From positions 1 to 47,229 of the forward strand of contig JBMOPD010000053.1 of the NCBI GenBank assembly GCA_049323615.1: a DNA stretch of 47,229 bases, read 5' to 3'. This document shows positions 8,065 to 16,692 of this stretch, in pieces. The notes under the pieces were generated by a model. That model made no database searches, was not told the origin of the DNA, and saw only the letters and a program-made list of their open reading frames with translations. The position numbers were made by a program, and so were the translations under genes. Numbering within the stretch: the first letter of the stretch is position 1; each line of letters begins with the position of its first letter. The DNA is from JBMOPD01 sp049323615. GTDB taxonomy: Bacteria > Bacillota > Desulfotomaculia > Desulfotomaculales > Desulfocucumaceae.

Positions 8065-9286
8065 TTAGATCTCTCCTCCATTGAGCCCAGGCGGTTTCCA
8101 GGCGGGCCCTGCCGGCCGCCACATCCGGGTGGAATTTTATCGGCGCCTCCTCCCGGGCCTTGTCCACCGCGGCCCTGGCCGGTTCAATCTCACTCCGGGC
8201 GTTCCTGCCGAGCCTGCCCAGGTAGGAAGCTATCCCGGCGCCGGCAAGGGTTCCCTGGGCCATTGCCACCGACGCCCCTTCAATGCCGGTTATATTCCCG
8301 GCCACAAACAGTCCCCCGATGGGGGTTTCCATCAGGGGCCCGTGCAGGGGCACGGCGCCTCCCAGTTCCGGCGCGTCAACCAGGGGGCAGCCGGCCAGGA
8401 CAGCCAGTTCGGCAACGGGGTAAAGGCCCCCGGAAATGCACACAGCGTCTACCGGCAGCGGGGGGTCTTCCTTCCCTGTCTCTCCGTCCACCGATACTCC
8501 GGCTGTTACCACCGCCTCGACTCTTTCTTCACCCTCTATACGGATCACCGCCTTACGGAGAAGAAGTGGTATGCCCCATACCTTTATGCCGGCAAGGGCG
8601 CAGAGCCTGGCCCCCGTTTTACTGAGCCGGCCGCCGAAAAGGCGTCCCGCCACCCTGAGCCAGATGCTGGGGGCCATGCCGGCGGACAGGGAAAGGGATC
8701 CGATCACCCCGGGCGGCAGGCCCAGATCCCCCGACAGCACGCCGGGGGGAGACAGGGCGATGCCGGCCACTTCCACCCCCGCGGCCTTCAGTTCCCGGGC
8801 CACTGAAAGGGAGAGGGGGTCAACACCTACCATCATTACCCGGTTTCCCGGGCGCACCCGGTGGAGGTTGGTAAATACCTGGGCGGCCCCCACGGACATC
8901 ACGCCGGGCAGGGTCCAGCCCTCCACCGGCACCGGCTTCTCGGCGGCGCCGGTGGCCACCAGAACGGCCCGGGCTTCCACTTCCCCGGCGGCTCCGCCGC
9001 TTAAATACAGCCTGAAGCCCGGGGACAGGTGCCAGACCGTGACCCCCGTCATAATCCCGGCTCCGGCCGAAAGAGCCTCGTCCATTAATTCGCGGGCTAT
9101 TTTTTTGCCGTCCCACAGCCTTTCACCGGGAGGCTTCCCGGGGTTCTCGTAATACTGTCCCAGCAGGCGGCCCCCGGCCCGGAAGTACTCGTCAATAACC
9201 AGAACTTTCAGGTTCAGGCGGGCCAGGTAGATGGCCGCGCTGAGGCCGGCGGGCCCCGCCCCGATGATGGCCACGTCAGTTTTCAT
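8057..9286 (-). CDS. FAD/NAD(P)-binding oxidoreductase subunit (HcnB/OoxA-like)
   Basis: This 409-residue flavoprotein has an N-terminal FAD motif (DVAIIGAGPAGLSAAIYLARL), a VLVATGA motif near residue 110 and a second dinucleotide-like region near residue 150 (NRVMMVGVDPLSLSVARELKAAG). It also has the C-terminal FAD motif GLFVAGNITGIEG. It resembles the alpha subunit of three-part amino-acid dehydrogenases; the catalytic DAO-fold subunit would be the product of 11141-12334 and the 2Fe-2S subunits those at 9276 and 7786. It overlaps both neighbours by about 10 bp. The second Rossmann segment is poor in glycine (GVDPLS), so NAD(P) binding may be lost. The substrate cannot be read from the sequence. 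Confidence 0.85.
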   Translation of the reverse strand: MKTDVAIIGAGPAGLSAAIYLARLNLKVLVIDEYFRAGGRLLGQYYENPGKPPGERLWDGKKIARELMDEALSAGAGIMTGVTVWHLSPGFRLYLSGGAAGEVEARAVLVATGAAEKPVPVEGWTLPGVMSVGAAQVFTNLHRVRPGNRVMMVGVDPLSLSVARELKAAGVEVAGIALSPPGVLSGDLGLPPGVIGSLSLSAGMAPSIWLRVAGRLFGGRLSKTGARLCALAGIKVWGIPLLLRKAVIRIEGEERVEAVVTAGVSVDGETGKEDPPLPVDAVCISGGLYPVAELAVLAGCPLVDAPELGGAVPLHGPLMETPIGGLFVAGNITGIEGASVAMAQGTLAGAGIASYLGRLGRNARSEIEPARAAVDKAREEAPIKFHPDVAAGRARLETAWAQWRRDLNG

Positions 9287-9599
9287 CTCCGCCGGCCTCC
9301 CTTTCCGGAGCGCCGGACAGCACCGCCATGCCGTCCTCCAGGGGTGTCAGGCACGCCCTGGTACCGGGAATGCCGTTTACCGTTACCCGGCATTCGTAGC
9401 AGTGGCCGATGCCGCAGTATATACCCCGGGGGCGGCCCGATTTTTCACGGTAACCCAGTGTGCGGACACCGTTGGCCAGAAGGGCGGCCGCGATGGGTTC
9501 CCCGGCATACCCCTTCAGTTCCCGGCCGTTAAAGGTAAAGGTTACTTCTTTCCGGCGGTCCGGGGAGCCGTGCCTGTCCTCCCCCGTAATGCGCAGCAT
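9276..9599 (-). CDS. (2Fe-2S)-binding protein (Fer2_4-type, HcnA-like)
   Basis: A 107-residue plant-type ferredoxin-like subunit. The motif YCGIGHCYECRVTVNG followed by TRACLTPLEDG supplies the cysteines for a [2Fe-2S] cluster, and the N-terminal strand (VTFTFNGRELKGYAGEPIAAAL) is the standard beta-grasp opening. These small subunits carry electrons in sarcosine-oxidase-like and HcnABC-like complexes. It overlaps the FAD subunit gene at 9286 by 11 bp, which supports stoichiometric production. Confidence 0.88.
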   Translation of the reverse strand: MLRITGEDRHGSPDRRKEVTFTFNGRELKGYAGEPIAAALLANGVRTLGYREKSGRPRGIYCGIGHCYECRVTVNGIPGTRACLTPLEDGMAVLSGAPEREAGGDEN

Positions 9600-9645
9600 T
9601 TACTGTCCCTCCAAGCTGTACTGTAAAAATATAGCATCCCGTTCA

Positions 9646-11079
9646 TTAAGCGTCGGCCCTGGCCTCGTCAATGGCTGCCAGCTGTGAGCGGGTAAGCAGG
9701 GAAACGATTATGGCCAGCGCCGCAGCCACTGGAATACCCCAAAGAATTCCGTAGGCCAGGGAGATCACTGCGCCCGCCACCAGGCCGGTCCTGGCCCCCC
9801 AGGGGGTCAGCTGGCTGTTGTGTCTGGCGCCGGTTTCAAAGGGCCGGCCGTAGTCCCGTTTCCACAGCAACCCCACCAGCAGCACCGGCACCACACTGCC
9901 GCCGGCCATGGTGTAAGCCTTGGAAAACAGGCCGATGATGCTGGGTGAATACATGGCCGCCAGGGCCGCAAAGGCTCCGACCAGCACGGTGGACCCTTTG
10001 GCTATATTGACCAGGGTGCTGTCGCTAATCCGGTCGTTAAAGGGGACAATCAGGTCGTTGACCAGGATGACCGCAGCCGAATTGAGGTTTGATGCGGCGC
10101 TGGATATGGCCGCAGCCAGTATCAGGGTGAACACGATGGCGGTAACGGCCAGGGGAACCTGGCTGGTCATCAGCCAGGGCATGGCCATGTTGGGGTCGAT
10201 TGCCGGATTCAGCGCCTTGGTAACCATTCCCACAAGCACCGTCAGGCTGACGGTCACCACGGCGAAAGTACCGGCCACCAGCATCCCGTTGCGGGCCGTC
10301 GCGCCGTCCTTGGAGGCGAAGCAGCGCTGCCAGTATACCTGGGCCGCCAGGATGCCGAAGCAGCCGGTGATAAAGTTGTTCAGCGCCTTGGAATTAAAGG
10401 TGAAGTTTGTCAGGTTGGCCGCGCCCGCCTGCGCCAGCTTTGCGTTAAGCTCAGTAATGCTGAAGTGTACCGGCGCGAAGGCGGCCAGGTAAAACACTAC
10501 CCCGAAAACGGCAATCATTATGCCCTGCAGGAACTCGGTCCAGACTACCCCGTGCATCCCGCCGAGGTAGGTATAAAGTATAAATATGGCGGAAAAGAAA
10601 AGTATGATGACGGTGGGGTCGGCCCCGGTAAACTGCTTGAAGATATAGCCGAGTCCCATACCCTGGCCTCCGATCCAGGCGGTCATAATGCAAACAGTGA
10701 GCAGCCCGACTATACCCCTGGATATCTTGTCACGGAAAAGCAGGTCGTCCATCATCTCGGCAATGGACCGGTATATGAAGCGCCCGGCAAAGCCGGCGAA
10801 GACAAGGGCAAAAATAATTTTTGAACCCTGTTCTCCCAAAACAAAATAAATCTGGGAATAACCGATCTTGAACCCGTTGGCTGCATGGCCCATGAAATTG
10901 CCGGCGCCCATGATGGTGGACATATCGGTGAACATGACCAGTATAAAGGGCAGCGTGCCGCCTGCAATGGCGTAGGCGGTAAAGCTCTTGCCGGCCTCGT
11001 CCTTTACCCTCCATGCAATCCAGAGAAAAATAAGGCAGAAAACGATGGTGATTGCCCACGTAATGGTGAATAAACTCAC
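9646..11079 (-). CDS. Sodium:solute symporter (SSS family)
   Basis: An integral membrane transporter of about 477 residues with some 13 predicted membrane segments and the SSS-family pattern (AGRFIYRSIAEMMDDLLF after helix 2; GGMHGVVWTEFLQG near the middle, matching the family's GG-x-x-VxxTDxxQ signature). The likely start is the GTG at 11079, which has AAAGGAG eight bases upstream; the frame extends 15 codons further without a ribosome site. It lies inside the racemase/oxidase operon, so it probably imports the amino acid or related carboxylate that the flavoprotein complex oxidises. Confidence 0.88.
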   Translation of the reverse strand: MSLFTITWAITIVFCLIFLWIAWRVKDEAGKSFTAYAIAGGTLPFILVMFTDMSTIMGAGNFMGHAANGFKIGYSQIYFVLGEQGSKIIFALVFAGFAGRFIYRSIAEMMDDLLFRDKISRGIVGLLTVCIMTAWIGGQGMGLGYIFKQFTGADPTVIILFFSAIFILYTYLGGMHGVVWTEFLQGIMIAVFGVVFYLAAFAPVHFSITELNAKLAQAGAANLTNFTFNSKALNNFITGCFGILAAQVYWQRCFASKDGATARNGMLVAGTFAVVTVSLTVLVGMVTKALNPAIDPNMAMPWLMTSQVPLAVTAIVFTLILAAAISSAASNLNSAAVILVNDLIVPFNDRISDSTLVNIAKGSTVLVGAFAALAAMYSPSIIGLFSKAYTMAGGSVVPVLLVGLLWKRDYGRPFETGARHNSQLTPWGARTGLVAGAVISLAYGILWGIPVAAALAIIVSLLTRSQLAAIDEARADA

Positions 11080-11140
11080 ATTTCCATCTCCTTTCTTTAT
11101 CTGTGGGGAAATGCCTGCTCTCACCCGGAAACAGCCACAG

Positions 11141-12334
11141 TCAGTTAGTTTTTTCAGGGCCTGTGGCAGTGAATCTTTCCGGGCGGAACGGCCTTAAGTC
11201 CCAGCCGTGATTGCCGCCGGTCAAAACTTCGGCCATCAGCCTGCCGGTGAACGGGCCCAGGGCAATCCCGTCCCCTTCGTGGCCGGCGGCGATAAACAGT
11301 CCCGGCCGCTCCGGCGCCGGCCCCAGGATGGGCAGGCCGTCGGGGGTATAGGGGCGCAGCCCGGCAAAGGTGCGGATTATGCGGACGTTTTTCAATACCG
11401 GAAACAGCCTGGCCGCATTTTCCGCAATGGCCCGGACGGCATCCACATTGGTGCTGCGGTCGTATTCTGCAAACTGGCGGGAACCCCCGACGAGAAGGTT
11501 GCCGCTTCTGGTTTGTCCCAGAGAAAGGCCGATGCCCAGTTTTTTTTTGATTACGTTGTCTTTCCCGGCCAGTTCCGGGTTGTGCTTGGAGGCGATATAG
11601 CTGCCGCTCAGCACGTTGCCCCTGATGAGCGGGGGCAGCGGCTCCGTAACCAGGATCTGGCCCTTCCGGGGGACGATGGGAATGTTTACGCCGGCCATCT
11701 GCCCCAGCTCCGGCGACCAGGCCCCGGCGGCGATTAACACGGTGTCCGAACTGATATCGCCGCCGCTGGTCCGTACTCCCGCCACCCGCCCCTTATCAGT
11801 CAGGAACCCGGACACCCTGGTGTGCAACAGGAACCTGGCGCCCAGAGTGCGGGCGGCCCCGGCCATGGCGAGGCACACCCGCATGGGATTGACGTCGGCG
11901 TCCCCGTCCCAGTACGTGGACCCCAGGATGTGGGGCGAAACGGCGGGCTGCCGCTCCTGCGCTTCCCGGCGCCCGATGATCCTGACGTCTATGCCGGCCG
12001 CCCGCTGGCGCTTTACTATCTGTTCCATCACTCCCATCTCTTCTTCATTTTCGATCAGTATCATGCCCCCGGCGTTGTTGTACTCAAGCTCCGCGCCCAG
12101 CTCACTTTCCAGGCCCCGGTAAATTTCGGCGCCGGCCAGGGCCATCTGCATCATAAGCCCGGGATTCTTGGACTGGATCATGATGGCCCGGTCGCAGGAG
12201 CCGGAAGCCCCCGCCGCGATGTCGCCGGCCTCCACCACCGTCACCCGGACGCCCTTTTTGGCCAGGAAATAAGCGGTGCAGGCGCCCACTATCCCTCCCC
12301 CGACAATGACCACATCCGGTGAATTGAGCTGCAC
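11141..12334 (-). CDS. FAD-dependent amino-acid oxidase/dehydrogenase (DAO family)
   Basis: A 397-residue DAO-fold flavoprotein. It begins with the FAD-binding motif DVVIVGGGIVGACTAYFLA, has the second adenosine strand TVVEAGDIAAGASG, and near the C-terminus the FAD-closing motif GLRPYTPDGLPILGPAPE followed by GHEGDGIALGP. Family members oxidise glycine, sarcosine, proline, D-amino acids or opines. With the 2Fe-2S and FAD/NAD subunits in the same operon it is most like the catalytic beta subunit of HcnABC or D-hydroxyproline dehydrogenase complexes. A GTG start with GGAGGAAG upstream is used. No signal peptide is seen. The exact substrate is open; the adjacent racemase suggests a D-amino acid intermediate. 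Confidence 0.87.
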   Translation of the reverse strand: MQLNSPDVVIVGGGIVGACTAYFLAKKGVRVTVVEAGDIAAGASGSCDRAIMIQSKNPGLMMQMALAGAEIYRGLESELGAELEYNNAGGMILIENEEEMGVMEQIVKRQRAAGIDVRIIGRREAQERQPAVSPHILGSTYWDGDADVNPMRVCLAMAGAARTLGARFLLHTRVSGFLTDKGRVAGVRTSGGDISSDTVLIAAGAWSPELGQMAGVNIPIVPRKGQILVTEPLPPLIRGNVLSGSYIASKHNPELAGKDNVIKKKLGIGLSLGQTRSGNLLVGGSRQFAEYDRSTNVDAVRAIAENAARLFPVLKNVRIIRTFAGLRPYTPDGLPILGPAPERPGLFIAAGHEGDGIALGPFTGRLMAEVLTGGNHGWDLRPFRPERFTATGPEKTN

Positions 12335-12352
12335 TTTAACTTCCTCCGCGTT

Positions 12353-13051
12353 TTACAGTTTGATTTGGGGAACAAAGCCGCACAGCGAGCGGTAGCACAT
12401 GCTAATCAGACCGTTCAGGTGGAATACCGGCAGCCCGGTGGCCTCCCTGATCAGCGGCTCAAAGGGCGGCAAATTGGTGCATTCCAAAACTATGGCCCCC
12501 ACGTCTGCGCCGGGCCGGACAAAACGCCCGGCCACCCGGTAAACTTCCTGTTTCAGCCCGGACATGTCGGCCTCCGGGCTGTTGCCGATAAAAACCCTTT
12601 TAAATTCTTCTTCCCCCTCCATCCCGTGGATCACCACCGGAACATTTTCGGCCCCCGCCCCGGCCAAATGCTCTCCGGTGAGGCGGGAGGCCTCGGCGGT
12701 AAATATGCCCACCTTTTTCCCGGGCGGCAGCAGGCTGTGGACCAGCGGAACCTGCAGGAGGCTGGAAGAAACAAAAGGAACATTTACCGCTTCCGCTATT
12801 TGCTTCTGGAATATGGCCAGAAAACCGCAACTGGTGCTGATCATACGGGCCCCCTCCTCCTCCAGGCGCTTTGCCGCCCGGATAAAAAGTTCCAGCAGGC
12901 CTCTGTCGGGCCGGTATATGACCCTGCGGGGAAAGGACCCCTTAACCACCATGTACCTGACGGGAAAGTCGAAGGTTTCCGGATTGCCGATATCCCCGAC
13001 CACCCGTGGGAATACGGTATCAAGCATCAGCACTCCCAGCAAACAAGCCAC
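12353..13051 (-). CDS. Aspartate/glutamate racemase family protein
   Basis: A 232-residue protein of the Asp/Glu/hydantoin racemase superfamily. Both expected catalytic cysteines are visible: C75 in ISTSCGFLA and C191 in VLECTNLPP. The N-terminal block LDTVFPRVVGDIGNPETFDFPV is typical of a subgroup of uncharacterised racemases. As first gene of the operon, followed 19 bp later by the DAO-type oxidase, it probably interconverts L and D forms of the substrate. The start is likely the GTG at 13051; an in-frame ATG eight codons later with GGGAG upstream is an alternative. A sigma-54 promoter lies about 40 bp upstream. Confidence 0.85.
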   Translation of the reverse strand: MACLLGVLMLDTVFPRVVGDIGNPETFDFPVRYMVVKGSFPRRVIYRPDRGLLELFIRAAKRLEEEGARMISTSCGFLAIFQKQIAEAVNVPFVSSSLLQVPLVHSLLPPGKKVGIFTAEASRLTGEHLAGAGAENVPVVIHGMEGEEEFKRVFIGNSPEADMSGLKQEVYRVAGRFVRPGADVGAIVLECTNLPPFEPLIREATGLPVFHLNGLISMCYRSLCGFVPQIKL

Positions 13052-13091
13052 CCCCGTTGATTCAACAGATTACGGGCATTTTCATTATTTC

Positions 13092-13106
13092 GCAAAAACA
13101 GTGCCA
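13092..13106 (-). promoter_or_regulatory. Sigma-54 (-24/-12) promoter of the catabolic operon
   Basis: The minus strand reads TGGCAC, five bases, TTGC: an exact match to the RpoN core consensus with correct GG-to-GC spacing. It ends 41 bases before the racemase start at 13051, placing transcription start about 30 bases before it. The gene of a sigma-54 activator with a GAFTGA motif lies just upstream (13318-15015). Together these make control of the whole racemase-oxidase-symporter operon by that activator likely. Confidence 0.88.
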
Positions 13107-13261
13107 TACGCAAAAAAAATAAAAAAACGTCGAACCTGGCCAAGGCCCGGCGTTACGGCCTCCGATAAAAAATGTGGGCAGGTAATAATTTCTAAAAAAA
13201 TATAATTATCTGAAATCTCGTCCCTGATTGAAAGCCTCGGGGTGGAGGCAGCCAACGGGGA

Positions 13262-13299
13262 ATTCCAACATCCTGGAACGGGTTCCAGGATGTTGGAAT
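13262..13299. repeat. Perfect 18-bp inverted repeat between activator gene and sigma-54 promoter
   Basis: Arms 13262-13279 and 13282-13299 are exact reverse complements around GG. It begins 19 bases after the activator stop codon and lies about 155-190 bases upstream of the sigma-54 promoter at 13092-13106. It could stop transcription of the activator gene, although no T tract follows on the minus strand. It could equally be the upstream activating sequence bound by the activator dimer. The sequence alone does not decide. Confidence 0.7.
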
Positions 13300-13317
13300 C
13301 AATGCGCCGTTTTAGCG

Positions 13318-15015
13318 CTACTCGATTTTATATTTTTTTAATTTGTTGTAAAGGGAGGCCAGGGAAATGCCCAGGGCCCGGCAGGCGTTTCGCTTGTCTT
13401 CCAGCGAACGCCCGTAGTAGTCCAGCGCTTTTTTGATGGCCTGGGCCTCGGCCTGCTCCAGGGTCGTGACCAGGGGGCCGCCCGGGGGAGTAGTACTGTT
13501 AATAAACGGCTCCAGGTGCATGGACAGGTTATTTAAGGATATATAATCCCCTTCCTCGTAAAAAAGCACTCTTTCCAGCAGGTTTTCCAGTTCCCTCACA
13601 TTGCCCGGCCAGCTGTACTCCTGCAGGAATTTCAGCGCTTCCGCGGAGATTCCCTTTTTATAAAACCCCAGCCTGGAGCCGATCTTTTTAAGCAGGTGGG
13701 TTGCCAGCGCCGGGATGTCTTCCACCCTCTCGCGCAGCGGCGGGATCACGAGGTGCAGTACATGCAGGCGGAAGAAGAGATCCTCCCGGAATTCACCCCT
13801 GCTCACCATCTTGCGGATATCCTTGTTGGTGGCGGCGATGACCCGCACATCGGCCTTGATGGTCCTGGTTCCGCCCACCCTTTCAAACTCCTTGTTTTGC
13901 AGCACCCTGAGGAGCTTGGCCTGGATTTCCTGCTTCAGCTCGCCGATTTCGTCAAGGAAGATGGTGCCGCCACCGGCCATCTCGAAACGCCCCGGCTTTT
14001 GTTTATCAGCCCCGGTGAAGGCCCCTCTTTCGTGGCCGAAAAGCTCGCTTTCCAGGAGATTCTCCGGTATTGTGGCGCAGTTTATCTCTATAAAAGGCTG
14101 TTTCGCTCTTTTACTGGCGTTGTGAATGGCGTGGGCAAACAGCTCCTTGCCGGTACCGCTTTCGCCCTGGATTAACACCGTGGAGTCCGACTGAGCCATT
14201 TTCAGGGCGGTTGCCTTGAGGGACAGTATTTTCTCAGAAACGCCGATGATATCGTCAAAACAATGCTTTGCTCTTTGAAAAAGCTCCAGCCGGTCGCTCA
14301 GGTCGGCGATGATTTTGTTTGACTGTTTAAGCTCCTGGGTCAGTTTCATTATGTCGCTGATATCCTGAAAGACCACCACCGCCCCCGTCAGCTCTCCCCC
14401 GTCAAAAACGGGGGCGGCGTTGGACACCACTTCGGCCTTGGAATACTTGGCCCTGTTCCGCAGGCCAAACACCGGCGCCTTTGTTGTTAAGGCCCTCACC
14501 AGGGCCCCATCCCTGGACATCTCAAAAACGTTGGTCCCTATCCGCTCCCTGGGGTCAATGCCGGTAATTCTGGTGTAGGCGGGGTTGACGTACCTGAGGG
14601 TTCCGTCGCGGTCGCAGAATTCGATTCCTTCCTGGACGTTGTTCAGGGTTATTTCCATCAGCTCTTTGTCCTGGAAAAGCTGCATCAGCTCCCGGTGATC
14701 CCCGATCAATTCGAGAAGCTTTTCCAGCACGTCCGGCTTCACCGCTATAACCCCAAAGGGCCGGTAATAATTGGAAATAATTCCGCTGTTTCCGGTTTCC
14801 ACTGCCTCAACCACGAACTGCAGCCCCTGCTGCCCCAGCAAGTCCTCTATGCTGCCGAACAGGGAAACGCCGCAACCGGCGGCAGTCAGTTCATGATCAT
14901 GCCCGGAAACATCATACATGCCGGCCACGGTGACAAAATGAAACCGTCCGAACCTGCTCAGCAGTTCCGGCAGCTGATTTCCCCCGCAAATGAAACCGAT
15001 TTTTATCGACGGCAT
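13318..15015 (-). CDS. Sigma-54-dependent transcriptional activator with Rossmann-like and PAS sensor domains
   Basis: A 565-residue enhancer-binding protein. Residues 1-100 look like an alpha/beta nucleotide- or ligand-binding domain (IKIGFICGGNQLPELL). Residues 115-225 are a PAS domain (NVQEGIEFCDRDGTLRYVN ... VVFQDIS). Then follow a short coiled coil and an AAA+ domain: Walker A GESGTGKE at 284-291, the sigma-54 contact loop GAFTGA at 331-336 and Walker B TIFLDE near 351. A Fis-type helix-turn-helix ends the protein (NACRALGISLASLYNKLKKY). There is no receiver domain, so it is not a two-component regulator. It almost certainly activates the racemase operon whose -24/-12 promoter lies downstream. 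Confidence 0.92.
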   Translation of the reverse strand: MPSIKIGFICGGNQLPELLSRFGRFHFVTVAGMYDVSGHDHELTAAGCGVSLFGSIEDLLGQQGLQFVVEAVETGNSGIISNYYRPFGVIAVKPDVLEKLLELIGDHRELMQLFQDKELMEITLNNVQEGIEFCDRDGTLRYVNPAYTRITGIDPRERIGTNVFEMSRDGALVRALTTKAPVFGLRNRAKYSKAEVVSNAAPVFDGGELTGAVVVFQDISDIMKLTQELKQSNKIIADLSDRLELFQRAKHCFDDIIGVSEKILSLKATALKMAQSDSTVLIQGESGTGKELFAHAIHNASKRAKQPFIEINCATIPENLLESELFGHERGAFTGADKQKPGRFEMAGGGTIFLDEIGELKQEIQAKLLRVLQNKEFERVGGTRTIKADVRVIAATNKDIRKMVSRGEFREDLFFRLHVLHLVIPPLRERVEDIPALATHLLKKIGSRLGFYKKGISAEALKFLQEYSWPGNVRELENLLERVLFYEEGDYISLNNLSMHLEPFINSTTPPGGPLVTTLEQAEAQAIKKALDYYGRSLEDKRNACRALGISLASLYNKLKKYKIE

Positions 15016-15120
15016 AATCCGATCACCCGGAACACGATTTATACATTTTTAGATATTCTTCTTTGCCTCATGATACTCCTTTTTTACTGCCGCCGGGCTT
15101 TTCCGAGCAGAATCCATAGC

Positions 15121-15166
15121 AAAAAGACCTTTACCATAACCTCCCTGGTATACGGCAAAGGTCTTT
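15121..15166 (-). terminator. Intrinsic terminator after dacF
   Basis: A 10-bp perfect stem (15157-15166 with 15123-15132) is followed on the minus strand by a T run at 15125-15121. It starts 26 bases after the dacF stop and would separate dacF from the activator gene. Confidence 0.8.
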
Positions 15167-15171
15167 CCATC

Positions 15172-15188
15172 TCCAATCCCCAATCCCT
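15172..15188 (-). repeat. Short intergenic repeat, copy 1 (AGGGATTGGGGATTGG type)
   Basis: Immediately after the dacF stop the minus strand reads a G-rich double heptamer. Very similar copies occur at 35225-35244 (plus) and 44888-44904 (minus). All three lie between genes. The function is not known to me. Confidence 0.6.
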
Positions 15189-15191
15189 GCT

Positions 15192-16367
15192 TTACTGAAT
15201 TATCCCCCGCAGGGTCTTGTTTATCTGCTGCGCTATGCTCCTCCTGGGAACCCCGGTGGTGGCAACCAGGGGAACCCGCTTCACTTCTATACCGTTTTTG
15301 GTGACCACGTAGTCACCCACCTTTTGTCCCTTGTTAAGGGGGGCCGGCACCCTGTCGGGGGCCTCAATCCGGCCCTCGAACCCTTTGTCATCTCCCTTTT
15401 TAACAATTACCAGGACCTTGTCACTGGTTTTGAGCCCCACATCGTCAAGGGTACCCTTGTCAACCTTAACCGACTTCACCACTTTGTCCCTGTCTTCCAG
15501 GCAAACCGCCTTGTACCTTGCATATCCGTAGTTGTAAAGTTTTATTGACTCCCTGAAGTGGCTTTTGGGTTCGGGCGAGCCCAATACCACGGCAATCAGC
15601 CTCAGTTTGTCCCTTTCGCAGGTGGATGCCAGGCAGTATTTGGCCTCGTTGGTCCACCCGGTCTTGCCGGCGTCGACCCCCTTGTACCACTTGAGAAGCT
15701 TATTGGTGTTCCAGAGCTTGAAATCGCCGCCCCTGAGGTCGTATTCGTATATCCCCGACACCTTCATAAAGAGGGGGTGGTTGATGCATTCCTTCATCAG
15801 CAGGGCCAGGTCCATGGCCGAAGTGTAATGTCCTTCCGCGGGCAGCCCGGTGACGTTGACAAAGTTTGTATTGGCGCACCCTAGGCTGCGCGCCCGCTCA
15901 TTCATTTTGGCCACAAAGGCCTCAATACTGCCTTCAACATGTTCAGCCAGGGCTACGCTGGCGTCATTGGCCGAACCTACGGCGGTGGCAATCAGTATTT
16001 CATAAAAACTGAATTCCTCCCCGGGCTCCAGGTAAATCTGGGACCCGCCCATTTTCCAGGCGTTTTCCGAGGCCACAACCTTGTCCTTCAGCGTCACCTT
16101 GCCCTGTTCAACGCTTTCCACCGCCAGCAGCATGGTCATCAATTTGGTCACGCTGGCCATGGGCAGCCTTTTGTCCGGATTTTTCGCAAACAGAACTTCC
16201 CCGCTGTCGGCGGCCATTAGCACGGCGCTTTCAGCGGTGGTTTCATACAGGTCCTTTTTATCCCCGGCGATATTTTTAACCGGCTTCTGGGCTGCCAGTG
16301 CCTGAGTACATAAAAGTGCCGTCGAAAAAATTAGTGCGGCGGTTATTTTAGCCAATTTATTCCACAT
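15192..16367 (-). CDS. dacF: D-alanyl-D-alanine carboxypeptidase (DacF/PBP5-type)
   Basis: A secreted serine-type penicillin-binding protein that trims the peptidoglycan pentapeptide. Starting at the ATG at 16367 (GGGGGA ten bases upstream), it has a signal peptide (KLAKITAALIFSTALLCTQALA) and all three active-site motifs: S-V-T-K after LPMA, S-A-N, and KTG in DAGKTGWT. A C-terminal beta-rich domain follows from about residue 275, and the end may hold an amphipathic anchoring helix. The place in the order xerD-deoB-pdp-dacF-spoIIA supports DacF, which is expressed in the forespore in Bacillus. Here it is cut off from spoIIAA by 7.6 kb. Confidence 0.92.
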   Translation of the reverse strand: MWNKLAKITAALIFSTALLCTQALAAQKPVKNIAGDKKDLYETTAESAVLMAADSGEVLFAKNPDKRLPMASVTKLMTMLLAVESVEQGKVTLKDKVVASENAWKMGGSQIYLEPGEEFSFYEILIATAVGSANDASVALAEHVEGSIEAFVAKMNERARSLGCANTNFVNVTGLPAEGHYTSAMDLALLMKECINHPLFMKVSGIYEYDLRGGDFKLWNTNKLLKWYKGVDAGKTGWTNEAKYCLASTCERDKLRLIAVVLGSPEPKSHFRESIKLYNYGYARYKAVCLEDRDKVVKSVKVDKGTLDDVGLKTSDKVLVIVKKGDDKGFEGRIEAPDRVPAPLNKGQKVGDYVVTKNGIEVKRVPLVATTGVPRRSIAQQINKTLRGIIQ

Positions 16368-16545
16368 CACGCGCGTTTCCCCCTTAACATTACATTTTGC
16401 CTTTATTAGGCTGTTCAAAAATAAAAAAGTTATACCGCACAATTTTGTCGGGCTGTAAACTTCCTAATCTCAAATTACCTGTAACCTCTTCAATTGCCTT
16501 AACATACCATAATTAAAAATAGATTTATTAAAGGAGGTTGTTCTG

Positions 16546-16668
16546 GTGACAGAGACGCTGGGTACCGTTTTCCGCAGCCCATGGTTTATGGTAGGTTGCT
16601 TGTGTTTCTTTTTATTTATCATTTTCCTGCTGATTATATGTTGCCTTTGCTTCGGTCCGGTGGTGTAG
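16546..16668 (+). CDS. Small cysteine-rich single-pass membrane protein (40 aa)
   Basis: A GTG start at 16546 is preceded by a consensus ribosome site AAGGAGG eight bases upstream and the frame closes at TAG 16666-16668. The product has a short polar N-terminus (VTETLGTVFRSPWF) followed by one strongly hydrophobic stretch of about 22 residues containing four of its five cysteines and ending CFGPVV. A clear intrinsic terminator follows 25 bases later, so it appears to be a self-contained unit. It lies divergent from dacF. I do not recognise the family. Confidence 0.65.
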   Translation: MTETLGTVFRSPWFMVGCLCFFLFIIFLLIICCLCFGPVV

Positions 16669-16692
16669 CCGGAATAACGGCAAATATAAAAG

